Origin: Voacanga thouarsii
Taxonomy: Eukaryota; Streptophyta; Magnoliopsida; Gentianales; Apocynaceae
Assembly (NCBI GenBank): GCA_026120185.1
Contig: JANUWF010002342.1
Span: forward strand, 6,867,501 to 6,931,500
Direction: 5' to 3'
Length of the DNA stretch: 64,000 nucleotides
A program made the position numbers and the translations under genes. Under the pieces are notes generated by a model. That model saw only the letters and a program-made list of their open reading frames with translations, was not told the DNA's origin and did not search any database. Numbering within the stretch: position 1 is the stretch's first letter; each line of letters starts with the position of its first letter. Of the stretch, positions 22,974 through 32,572 are shown piece after piece.

Positions 22974-24259
22974 TGTATGTATGTATGTATGTATGTATCA
23001 ACAAGAACACAACCAATTCTTCTACCTCCAGTTTAGCAAAGATCCATCTTGGTTTTATCTTATGTGCCCTGCATTAACTCAAGAAAAAGTCCATATATTT
23101 AGTGCAAGAAAATATGACCAGCTTCTAGCACAGTAATAAAGAAATAGAATGCCTAATAAAGCCAACAAGCAAAGCAATTATACCATTCCAATAGAATGCC
23201 TTCCTATTTTTTGATAATAAAAAGTGCACATTAGAATTTGATTAATATTCTCTGTTTTCCTCATAATTTTTCAGTTTACATCAAAATATGACTTTTTCTG
23301 TCATATTTGCTGGCTTGTTGAATTAACAACTTGTACTTACTTTGGTGTTCTAAAGAGAACATGCATTACAAGAATGAAGTGGAAGAAGGGTAGGTTTTGG
23401 CATGATAGCTAGGCTGCAAACAAAACACAAAATGTGGCTATTCCTACTCAAGTTTCCAATGATTTCTCCTATATGTACTTTTTAGGCCTTATGGAAAGAA
23501 CAAATGGTTGTTGGAAGGTTGTGAAAGTCATCATTCAGAATGTAGTAACCTTCTAACCCATTCACAATTTTTTTTGGGTAAAAATAGAATATTTTTGACA
23601 CATCAAAAGACTCTGGAGGAAGACTAAAATTTTTTTTCCTGAGCACCCAAATTACCATTTCTATGCCATTCTACTTTAAAGAGAAACAAAATATGAAAAA
23701 TTTATACTTCTATTTAATTTAGAAAGTACCTTGCATTACTCTCACAAATACTATCTCCGTTCCTAAATAACTATGGTTTAAAGCTTTTGCACAATGATTA
23801 AGAAAGTTATTAAATAACTAGAATTACAAGGTAAGTATGCTCAAAATCTAAATATGCACTAGCATGATTCTCACCCTCTGCCAGTTTTGAAGATGCTTTA
23901 GCTGCAACAAACATAAGAAAAACATTGGTAAGTAGAAGACATTGATTTAAATGATTTGGTAAGTAGAAGTCATAGCTACAATGTTCAGGTTGACCGCCTA
24001 AAAAAGTTTTAAATTCAACTAATAGCACTATTTCCATTCATTAGTACAAGCAAATATGTCCAAAATAATGGACTATAGCATTAATGAAAAATCTAATTAA
24101 ACATGCCCAGAAAAGGAATTAAAGTATTAATGCAAGTAAATATGCCCAACAAAGGACCTAAAGCATTACTGCAAAATCCAAAATCTAATTATTGCAAGAT
24201 AGAACACTGCAATGGAAAAAACACCAGATCCATGAAAGTAGCCAATTGTAGTGATAAAT
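22542..24259. other. CACTA-B left part: non-coding, TGTAGCATT repeats
   Basis: This is the host sequence left of the Tekay insertion and joins 36844 onward when the insertion is removed. It contains four to five copies of a GACNTGTAGCATT-like word between 22648 and 22775, then AT-rich DNA and a microsatellite. It starts ACTACAAAAAAAAAA, which could be a decayed CACTA end, but the base before the site is not C. The frame at 23810-24037 is not recognised. Confidence 0.4.
22919..22998. repeat. Compound microsatellite (AT)n(GTAT)n
   Basis: About 14 AT units are followed directly by about 13 GTAT units. The plus-strand frame over it (Tyr-Ile, then Met-Tyr-Val-Cys runs) is a by-product. Confidence 0.95.
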
Positions 24260-27083
24260 TGTGAAACCCCAGTCAAGACCAACCTTAGAGTAAGGGGGTT
24301 GGGATGCATACCATGCTCTATTTCATGATTAAATATGTTTTCATACGATTTCTATGTGCTTTGAATTTGATTTTTACTATCTTGAAGTCTTGTTGGTGAG
24401 TGATGTGTGAGAGGGGCAAAATGGTAATTTCGGCAGTCCCTAAACCCTCAGAATTTCGGCAGCTCTTCTTCTCTCTCTCTCAATTTTCTTCAAGCAACAA
24501 GAACACACACACACACTACACCAAGAACACCTACTTCTTCTCTACACCTAATACCCCTCCAAACCACCTCAAACCCTCACGAAAATCTCCAGATTTAGTC
24601 TACCTATTGCTGTGAATCCATCAACACCAATATTAACATCCAACTCCTCCAAACATCTTGCTACTTCGGATCAAAGCAAAAATTTCTGGACAAGAACATC
24701 TTCAAGGTAAACTCACTCCATCAACATCATCCTCTTCAAACTTAATCTCTAATGGAAACCTATATGAATAAGCATGCTAATGATCTCTTCTTCTTTCTCT
24801 CTCTCTTTCTCTCTCTCATGGACCGAAAATTCCTCCCTTGGCCGAATGGTCCCTTTTCCCATGATCATGCCTTCGCCACCCTTCTTGAACAAGATTAGCT
24901 ATCTAGGAGTTGAGATCTTCTCTAAACTCCTTCAAGTCATTCATCAATTAAGTAAGTACCTTCAATCATCTTTTTAAAATTTAGAATCATGTCTCTAGGT
25001 TGATGAATGGCGATGGGGTCGTGTATGTGATGTTGTTGATTGAAGCATGAGTATATGTATGATTGAGATGGAGATGAGATTTATGCATGGAAGGATTATA
25101 TTGGTGGATTTAATGATGAGTTGAGATTTGATGCATGTCATAGGTAGTATTTGTGATGAAGCATGCTAGATATTATGTCACCATGGGTGAATAGGATTTA
25201 TATGCATGATTAGATTTTGAAGCCGTGATCATGTTCATGCTAGTAGAGGTTAAATCATGTAATAATAAATTTAGATCTATGCCTATGTGCAAGACTTGGA
25301 TGATTTGATGAATTGAAGGATTGAGTAAGTTATTGATTATGACCATGGAATCGTGATCATGATCTAGTTGTCCCTAAGCAAATTTTATTTCATGAATAAA
25401 ATATTTACTAATGATTTTTGCTAAAGAATTTCGAAAACCCTAGGAAGGGTAGAGTTGGAATTATAATATATGTAAAGGATATTTTAGTCAAATAAATAAA
25501 TATTATTTAAAATGAAGCAAATTGATTAAAGCCCTTACGAAAAAGACTTATACTTAATAAAATATTTACTAGATCAAAACCCTTAAGGATTTACTTAATA
25601 TTTTCCAAGGAAGACTTATTAAATTTAATCTTAACTAGTTTTAGCTTTCAATTACTTTCTAACAACTAAGCTACCATTAAGTTACTATTTTACCTAGTAC
25701 CACCTATGGCTCTTGATCAAATAAACTCTAAATTTTCCTTAACAAGATTTAAACTTTCAACTTATTAGAATTTATTTCCTAATCCATTAATTATTTTAAA
25801 TAACAAATTAAACCGAGCTTATAAACCTATTCAATTATTGTTTTGCCTTAAAGCTTGGGACACTAGGATCATGGTAGTAGTGAATTGAGTTGATTTAAAA
25901 TTGAGGAAGTGGATTGTGGCTTGAATGCGATTAAGATTTGTATTTGCCCATGTGGGGTTAGGTCATCTGTCCGAGACCTTGGTATTGTGAGCAAGAATCA
26001 GGTAAGCTCCTGCATAAAACCTGTCGATGTGAAATGTTTTCTTATGGCAAGCTAAATATGGAGTGTATGGACACTCGTTTATTTGAAGGCAATTGAGGGT
26101 TGAATTCATCTTTATTTCCAACGCTGGAATTATTCCAAAGTTAATGAGCAGATTTTTCCAAACTCGAAACTCTTTCTAAAACTAATTTCTCGCAAAGCTT
26201 TGGAAACCCTCACATTGTTATTTTCCTGAAGCACAATGCTTTGTTCATTTTATCCCAAGTGGGAAATGTCGTTGAGTACTCAATAAGGGTGGACTACTAG
26301 GACTAGTCTTTGAAGGGTTAGGGTGAGTCTCTCGATAGGTGGCCACCTCTGAGGGGTGAGTCCTTCCTGGATAAGATGCCAGTTCCAGTGAGTCGTGCCG
26401 GTCCGAGCTAGCAGTTTATTTTGTTTCAGTCAAGTGACTGTGTTTTTGCCGGAATGGACACCCGGTGGTTGTTTGGGTATAGAGAAGGAGGAGTATCTTG
26501 CCCAGTAGGCCGATCACCTACTTTTGTCAATCTGCACAACGTGTTAGGCATTCTGACCGGTTATGGGGCCCAAAGTGTGGTAACCCATATCCCTTTCTTT
26601 CGAGCGGTTGACTTCATTACTTATGTATGGCTGGAAGAGCCAAAACGCCACTCTTGCTTTTGACTAATGTTTATTGCTTGCCAATGTTTTTCTTATAAAG
26701 ATTTCATACTTTGCATCCACGAACTGTGTCTGCTAAACACCTAAAGCACACACGGACTTACTGAGATTTCTGTCTCACCACCTTTTATCATGATTTTAGG
26801 TTGATCCTGTTGTGGGTGAGTAGCTATCTTGGAAGAGAATGTGTTTTTGATTTTATGTACTGCTTTGGGAGACGAGTGTGGATGATTTTAAATATGAGTT
26901 TTGTTTTGGAATTTCATGGATGTACTTTAGAAGTATTTATTTTTGGGTTGTAATAAATTCTTTTAGCTTGAGTATTATTCATTTCAGCAATTTTTATTTG
27001 TGACCTAGTTATAAAAACCCCTTGTCCGTTGGACGGGGCGACATCTCCGGCCCTGGTGGGCCTAGGTCATCCGGGGTGTTACA
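24260..27083 (+). repeat. Tekay 5' LTR, with 1.4 kb internal deletion
   Basis: This LTR is 2824 bp, against 4266 bp for its partner. The missing part corresponds to about 32744-34152 of the 3' LTR. The junction at 24426-24431 reads GGTAATTTCGGCAG, and both edges in the intact copy carry AATTT. A further block of about 28 bp near 25497 is also absent relative to 35220-35250. Both LTRs contain an 80-codon frame (here 26421-26663), and the 3' end carries a CCCCTTGTCC/GGACGGGG hairpin. Confidence 0.95.
27008..27083 (+). promoter_or_regulatory. Structured 3' end of the Tekay LTR (hairpin)
   Basis: CCCCTTGTCC, a three-base loop and GGACGGGG form a strong hairpin at about 27018-27038, inside a wider pair TGACCTAG/CTAGGTCA (27001-27008 and 27062-27069). 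The same structure recurs at the ends of the 3' LTR (36775-36838) and, with changes in the loop, in the nested solo LTR at 4248. It may mark RNA 3'-end formation or another retroelement RNA function. The role is inferred only. Confidence 0.5.
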
Positions 27084-27085
27084 AG

Positions 27086-27098
27086 TGGTATCATAGCC
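27086..27098 (+). other. Tekay primer-binding site (initiator Met tRNA)
   Basis: TGGTATCATAGCC lies two bases after the 5' LTR. It matches TGGTATCAGAGCC, the complement of the initiator Met tRNA 3' end, with one G-to-T change. Confidence 0.92.
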
Positions 27099-27181
27099 TA
27101 GGTTATATACAAATATTTTTGATATAAGATTTATTTATTTAAGTTTAAATCTTATCTAACCTATTTTGTTGATGTTGTAGG

Positions 27182-27754
27182 ATGGTTAGACTGTTTAGGA
27201 CAGCCAGGAAAGGGCAGCAGTGGCACCCACCTTACTATCTAGACCAGGAGGACCTTCCAGTTCCCCAGCCTGCCCCTCAGCCAGTTGTTCCTATAGAGGA
27301 TAACAATGATGTCGAGGATATCCCTATGGAGGGTAATAGTGATGATGAGCTTGACTTGATGGAGGATAGCAGTGAGGACGAGGTCCAGATCCTTGAACCA
27401 CCTCCAATCCCGGTGATAGATATAAGCTCTGACAGTGAGGATGATGTTATGATAGTGGAGCCTGAACCCCACCCTCCTAATCCCGAAGTGAATTTAGCGG
27501 CAGCTAGTGATGACCCGGGGGAGATAGACTATGAGTCTCTACCCAGACCTTCCTTTATTCCTCCCTTCAGCCGAGTTGAGGTCGGGGAGAGTTCTAGGCG
27601 CCCTGGGAAGGAACCTATGGAGGGATTTGCTAGCGGGGAGGGGTGGATTTCTCTAAAAACACCGAAGGTTGGATATATGAGGCAGATGATGAGGATTCTG
27701 ATGAGGAGTAGAGAGCTAGGAGTCATTTTGATTTGGATGTTTGTTTATTTATAG
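27182..27754 (+). CDS. Small acidic protein encoded upstream of gag in the Tekay element
   Basis: This uninterrupted 190-codon frame starts 84 bases after the primer site and ends 213 bases before gag. The N-terminus (MVRLFRTARKGQQWHPPYYL) is basic and aromatic. Residues 20-40 are Pro/Gln/Val-rich, and residues 40-100 are strongly acidic with repeated D/E-S-D/E clusters (DLMEDSSEDEVQIL, VIDISSDSEDD). The segment IDISSDSEDD resembles a SUMO-interaction-type core, hydrophobic then Ser/Asp. The last 30 residues are basic or hydrophobic and may lie beyond the authentic end. No known domain is recognised. The bases before the ATG, TTGATGTTGTAG, could be a 3' splice site. It is open while the adjacent gag-pol holds six stops. 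Function is unknown. Confidence 0.6.
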   Translation: MVRLFRTARKGQQWHPPYYLDQEDLPVPQPAPQPVVPIEDNNDVEDIPMEGNSDDELDLMEDSSEDEVQILEPPPIPVIDISSDSEDDVMIVEPEPHPPNPEVNLAAASDDPGEIDYESLPRPSFIPPFSRVEVGESSRRPGKEPMEGFASGEGWISLKTPKVGYMRQMMRILMRSRELGVILIWMFVYL

Positions 27755-27967
27755 CTTTTCATGAATTGAGATGTTAAGACTTCTTAAAGTTCATTTTATC
27801 AAATTTCGAAATTATGCAAGTTAATTTTTGAAATCGAAATTTATGAGCAATCCTTTAAATAAGTTGCATCTGACTTCTTTCTACTCATACTTGACTATGT
27901 ATGCATACACCACTAAAATGATTTGATACTTGAGCGCATACATTTAACATTTGGGGTATGGTATAGA

Positions 27968-29100
27968 ATGGCACCCAAGAGATGTACACTTCCTTCCACC
28001 AGAAGAACTCCAGAGGTAGACCGGGTAGCACCGGACGTTGAACCAGAACAGACGCAATCACCCTATCAGGGTGACGGGCAAAGTGATCCCGCGATGGGCA
28101 TGGGGTCTGATGCCCCGGTAGATGGGTCAATGGGTCAGACACTCAGCAAAGTGGCCGACATTCTTCAGACGCTAACTGAGTGGAGGCACCCTAGAGGGGA
28201 AGATGAGGCGTTGGAGAAGTTCTTGAAATTCCAACCGCCTATCTTTATGGGTGAAGCGGAACAAGAGCAGAAGGCCGAGCAATGGGTTGAGCAAATGGAG
28301 GATATCTTCGCAACGCTCCAGTATTCAGAAGAGCGGATGGTTAAGTTTGAGGCTTTTTGGTTGAGAGGACCAGCTCGGGCGTGGTGGCAGCGGGTCCAAG
28401 AGGACTGGGTAATGGATGAGCAAGAATGGACGTAGTCCAACTTCGTTGAATCCTTCAGGGCGGAGTACATCTCTCAGTGGATTGTAGAGAAACGGGAGGA
28501 TGAATTTCAGAATCTGAGGCAGGAGAGCATGTCTGTGGCTCAATACGCGGCTCGATTCACGCAGTTGTCAAAATACTGCTGAAGACTGGTCGACACCGAG
28601 CAGAACCGGATGAGGCAGTTCGTCAAGGGGCTAAGATCGGAGCTGAGGAGAGCTTTGGCACCTGCTCCACTGACAACTTACTCGGGGGCGGTGGACACTG
28701 CTACTCGCACAAAGAATGAAGACCGCAGCAGGATGGCGGCCAAGCCCTTCCCACCGCCGAGACAACCACAGGGACACTTTCCTAGGCAACAATCCCACAA
28801 GCGCCCTGCGAATCATCTCTGGCAGAACTGGGAAAAGCAAACTCGGACAGCACCGGCTGTACCTGCACCGAACCTTCCGTCCTGCAGGCAGTGTGGAAGG
28901 AAAGGCCACACCGAGAGGAATTGCTGGTCCAAGGGAAGAGATAGGAAGTGCTACCACTGTGGTGACCCGAACCACCTAAGGAATACCTGCCCTAAGCTAC
29001 ACCGAGTCGGGCAGGGAAACCCGGCTCAGAACTCGGGACCCAACCGGGCCAACGCCATGGGAGCAGCCGGAGGGGGAGCACCGAAGCCACAAGTGAAGGC
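27968..29100 (+). pseudogene. Tekay gag (capsid and nucleocapsid) with two stops
   Basis: The ATG at 27968 starts the gag-pol frame. The capsid region reads FLKFQPPIFMGEAEQEQKAE, VEQMEDIFATLQYSEERMVK and ARAWWQRVQEDW, as in plant chromoviral capsids. The C-terminal capsid part has NFVESFRAEYI, then SMSVAQYAARFTQLSKYC. Two CCHC zinc knuckles follow, [14 protein letters not shown] (28883-28924) and [14 protein letters not shown] (28949-28990); two knuckles instead of one is notable. In-frame stops sit at 28433-28435 (TAG) and 28580-28582 (TGA), both keeping the same frame downstream. Gag would coat element RNA. It cannot be made full length. Confidence 0.93.
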
Positions 29101-29640
29101 CAAGGTATTCGCTCTCAACAGAGAGGAAGTTGGGGCCGATGTCGCGATGGTGGAAGGTACGTTCACTATTCAAGGACGATCCGTTAATGCTTTGATTGAC
29201 CCTGGCTCTACTTATTCCTATATAAACAAGTTGTGTGCATGTCATTTGGGTTGGGATGGAGTGGAGCTACCTTTCATTTTAGAAGTAAGCACCCCTTTGG
29301 GGAAGATGGTGCAAGCGGATCGATATGTGAGGGATTGTAAGGTTAAGGTGGGGAGAGAAAATCTGGAGAGAGATTTGATTATGTTGGACATTGAAGACTA
29401 TAATTTAATTTTGGGGATGGACTGGTTAGCCAAGCATGGGGCTAGGGTAGACTGCAAGAGTAAGACAATTCAGTTTGTCAGACCGGGCTATGATGTGTTA
29501 GAATTTGATGGAAAGAGGGTGAAAGAGTTGAAGTACTTGATTGCAGGGGCTAAGGCCCGAAAATTATTGAGGCAAGGTTGTAAAGGTTATCTGGCTTACG
29601 TGATGAACAAGCCTAAGGACCAGTGTACTCTGGAGAACAC
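29101..29640 (+). pseudogene. Tekay protease domain
   Basis: The retropepsin motif is [12 protein letters not shown], with the catalytic Asp at 29198-29200. DPGST, rather than D(S/T)G, occurs in this group of elements. The second conserved block is [20 protein letters not shown] and the end is [10 protein letters not shown]. The domain is open and lies in the same frame as gag and RT, so polyprotein expression is by one continuous frame as in other chromoviruses. This segment itself has no stop, but upstream stops prevent synthesis from the gag start. Confidence 0.92.
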
Positions 29641-30409
29641 GGAAGTAGTGAAGGATTTTCCCGATGTATTTCCAGCGGAGGTTGATTCTCTACCTCCTAG
29701 TCGAGAAGTGGAGTTCACTATCGACTTAGTTCCCGGAGCGGAACCAGTATCGCAGACTCTGTATCGGATGGCGCTGACAGAGTTGAAAGAGTTGAAAGAG
29801 CAACTAGAGGAGCTCGTTGGCCAAGGCTATATTAGACCAAGCACGTCGCCCTGGGGAGCGACTGTGCTATTTGTAAAGAAGAAGGACGGGACCTTGAGGC
29901 TGTGCATCGACTACCGAGGGCTAAACAATTTGACGATTAAGAACAAGTACCCTCTTCTGTTGATTGACGAACTATTCGATCAGCTGCAAGGGTCCAGTTG
30001 CTATTCCAAGTTGGATCTGAGACAAGGATATTACCAAGTGCGGATAAGAGAGGAAGATATCCCCAAGACAGCTTTCAACACCCGATATGGGCATTATGAT
30101 TTCGTAGTAATGCCGTTCGGGGTGACTAACGCTCCAACAGTATTCATGGACCTGATGTACCGAGTATTCCGGCCTTACCTGGATAAGTTTGTAGTAGTAT
30201 TCATCGACGATATTTTGATCTACTCCAAGAGTCCGGAGGAACATGCGGAGCATCTGAGGCTCGTGTTGGAAAAATTGAGGGAGCACAAGCTGTACGCGAA
30301 GTTCAGCAAGTGCGAATTCTGGTTGGACAGTGTGGCATTCCTTGGTCATATGGTGACTAAGGAGGGAATTAAGGTAGATCCGGCCAAGGTGGAAGCGGTA
30401 TCAGACTAG
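29641..30409 (+). pseudogene. Tekay reverse transcriptase domain
   Basis: Motifs appear in order: [91 protein letters not shown], then the catalytic [14 protein letters not shown], with the Asp pair at 30206-30211. [20 protein letters not shown] closes the fingers/connection part. Reverse transcriptase copies element RNA to DNA. All visible catalytic residues are kept. An in-frame TAG at 30407-30409 separates it from RNase H, where relatives usually carry Trp, so a G-to-A change is the simplest cause. Confidence 0.95.
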
Positions 30410-31000
30410 AAGCAGCCGGAGAATATTACTGAGATCCGGAGTTTCTTGGGTTTGGCGAGATACTACCGATGGTTTATCAAGGGATTCTCGACACTCGCAT
30501 CGCTAATGACCCGTTTGTTGAGAAAGGATGTTTCGTTTGTGTGGAACGAGAAATGCGAGAAAAGCTTCCAAGAACTAAAGAAGAGACTGATGACAGCACC
30601 AGTATTGAGTCTACCAGAGGAAGGCAAATCTTACGCACTGTACACCGACGCTTCGAAAGAAGGACTGGGAGCGGTGTTGATGCAATACCGGAAAGTGATT
30701 GCCTATGCATCACAGAAGTTGCGACCGCATGAAGTGAACTACCCTACTCACGACTTGGAGTTGGCGGCTATAGTGTTCGCCCTAAAGAAATGGTGAAACT
30801 ACTTGTATGGGGCCGAGTACGAGGTGTTCACCGACCATAAGAGCCTGAAGTATATCTTCACTCAGAAGGATTTGAACTTGAGGCAACGAAGGTGGATGGA
30901 ATTCTTGGAAGAATACCGTTGCCCGATCAACTACCATCCTGGGAAGGCTAACGTTGTGGCAGACGCCTTAAGCAGAAAAGTTGGGATGGCTAGGCTAAAG
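30410..31000 (+). pseudogene. Tekay RNase H domain
   Basis: After the stop the same frame continues with [20 protein letters not shown], the RT-RNase H connection. [18 protein letters not shown] follows, holding the first catalytic Asp at 30647-30649, then [18 protein letters not shown] and [20 protein letters not shown]. The end is [10 protein letters not shown], typical of chromoviral RNase H. RNase H degrades the RNA of the hybrid. A TGA at 30794-30796, after LKKW, interrupts it. Relatives have Arg or a similar residue there, consistent with a C-to-T change. Catalytic residues are otherwise intact. Confidence 0.93.
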
Positions 31001-32245
31001 GTGCAAGAAATGCAAGTGGTCCAGGACGTATTGGACAGAAGGACGGAAGTGCGAGATAAAGCGATTGCTATCAGCAACTTGAAGTTGGTGCCGGACTTGA
31101 AGCAAGAAATAGTGGAAGTTCAGCGAAGCAACGCCGAGTTTCAAATTTTTAAGGATAAGGAGCTTAAGCGACCGACTAGCGAATTCCGTCAGGACGAGGC
31201 AGGAGTTTTCCATTTCAGAGATCGATTGTGTGTACCCGGGGAGCAACAACTAAGGGTCAGAATTTTGGAAGAGGCACACAAGAGCAAGTACGCAATTCAT
31301 CCGAGAGAGGTCAAGATGTATCAAGATTTGAAGAGAGCATACTGGTGGCCCGGAATGAAGCGAGATGTGGTTAAGTACATATCGACCTGTCTCACCTGCT
31401 AGAAAGAAAAAGTAGAGCATAAGAAGTCAGCGGGACTATTGCAGCCATTGCCAGTGCCGGAATGGAAGTGGGAGGAGGTGACTATGGATTTCGTCACCGG
31501 ACTCCCTATGTCAAAGACTCAGAAGGACGCCATATGGGTAGTAGTGGATCGACTGACCAAGTCAGCCCACTTTATCCCGGTAAACGTAAGGGACTTCATG
31601 GAGAAGCTGGCTCAGACATATGTTCGAGAAATAGTCCGACTCCATGGAGTACCTTCCAGCATAGTGTCAGACCGAGACCCGAGGTTTACTTCTCGTTTTT
31701 GGGGAAAGTTCCAGGAAGCAATGGGATCGAATTTGAGGTTCAGTACGACGGCGCTTCAGCAGACTGATGGGCAGTTTGAAAGGGTAATCCAAATATTAGA
31801 AGATATGTTGAGGGCCCGTGTTCTAGATTTTGGGGACAAGTGGATAGAATGCGTACCTTACGCGGAATTATCTTATAACAACAGCTATCAGGCCTCGATT
31901 GGGATGGCACCTTACGAGGCTTTTTATGGGCGCAAGTGTCAAGTACCGTTGTATTGGAGTTGGACGGAAGATGGACACGTGAGCAAAACCGGAGAGGTTT
32001 GTGTGCAAGAGATGTTGGATAAGGTGAAGCTAATCCGAGAAAGGTTAAAGGCGGCTCAGAGCCGGCAAAAGAGTTATGCGGACAACCGGAGGAGGGAATT
32101 GGAATTTCAAGTCGAGGACCGTGTGTTTCTGAAGCTATCACCCAACCAGGGGATTGTGAAGCATCCGAAGGGTGGAAAATTGAATCCGAGATATTTGGGG
32201 CCATTTTTTATTAAGGAAAGAATCGGACCAGTAGCATACCAGTAG
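31001..32245 (+). pseudogene. Tekay integrase domain
   Basis: The HHCC finger has His codons at 31275 and 31298 and Cys codons at 31388 and 31397, followed at once by a TAG at 31400-31402. The catalytic triad is Asp at 31487-31489 (TMDFVTGLP), Asp at 31670-31672 (VSDRDPRFTS) and Glu at 31778-31780 (TDGQFERVI), a D-35-E spacing. STTALQQTDGQ replaces the more common STAFHPQTDGQ, so the conserved HP is altered. The C-terminal GPY/F-type region reads GGKLNPRYLGPFFIKERIGP. A further TAG lies at 32243-32245. The core is complete but the protein cannot be made whole. Confidence 0.94.
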
Positions 32246-32526
32246 GACCTACCGATGGGTTGACGGGTATCCATGACGTGTTCCATGTGTCACAGTTGAA
32301 GAAGTATAATGCGGATCCCGGTCACGTGTTGAATGAGGAATCGTTAGTGTTGCAGCTAGACTTAAGCTACGTGGAAAAGCCTGTTCGGATATTGGACCGC
32401 AGTGTCAAAACCCTCCGGAATAAGCAGATACCAATGGTTAAGATTCAATGGGAGCACCATGGCACGCAGGATGCTACATGGGAATCGGAAGAATGGGTTA
32501 AGCGGAAGTATCCCGAGCTGAAATAG
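32246..32526 (+). pseudogene. Tekay chromodomain at the integrase C-terminus
   Basis: The frame shifts here relative to the integrase, evidently by a one-base deletion before 32260. It then reads GIHDVFHVSQLKKY, the universal end of chromoviral integrases. The chromodomain follows (about 32380-32520): PVRILDRSVKTLRNKQIPMV, KIQWEHHGTQDATWESEEWV and KRKYPELK, ending TAG at 32524-32526. The aromatic positions expected in a canonical chromodomain are only partly kept, as is usual in the plant group. Such domains are thought to direct integration to marked heterochromatin. This piece is intact in itself. Confidence 0.9.
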
Positions 32527-32559
32527 AGGTATGCTTGAATTTCAGGACGAAATTCTTCT

Positions 32560-32572
32560 AAGGAGGGGAGGA
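32560..32572 (+). other. Tekay polypurine tract
   Basis: AAGGAGGGGAGGA sits directly before the 3' LTR (TGTGAAACC). It follows the conserved CAGGACGAAATTCTTCTAAGG-type approach of plant chromoviruses and would prime plus-strand synthesis. Confidence 0.92.

Noticed and set aside
22915..23136. 73-codon ORF with Met-Tyr-Val-Cys repeats
   Set aside because: It is the translation of the (AT)n(GTAT)n microsatellite.
31740..32204. 154-codon minus-strand ORF
   Set aside because: Shadow of the Tekay integrase frame on the opposite strand.
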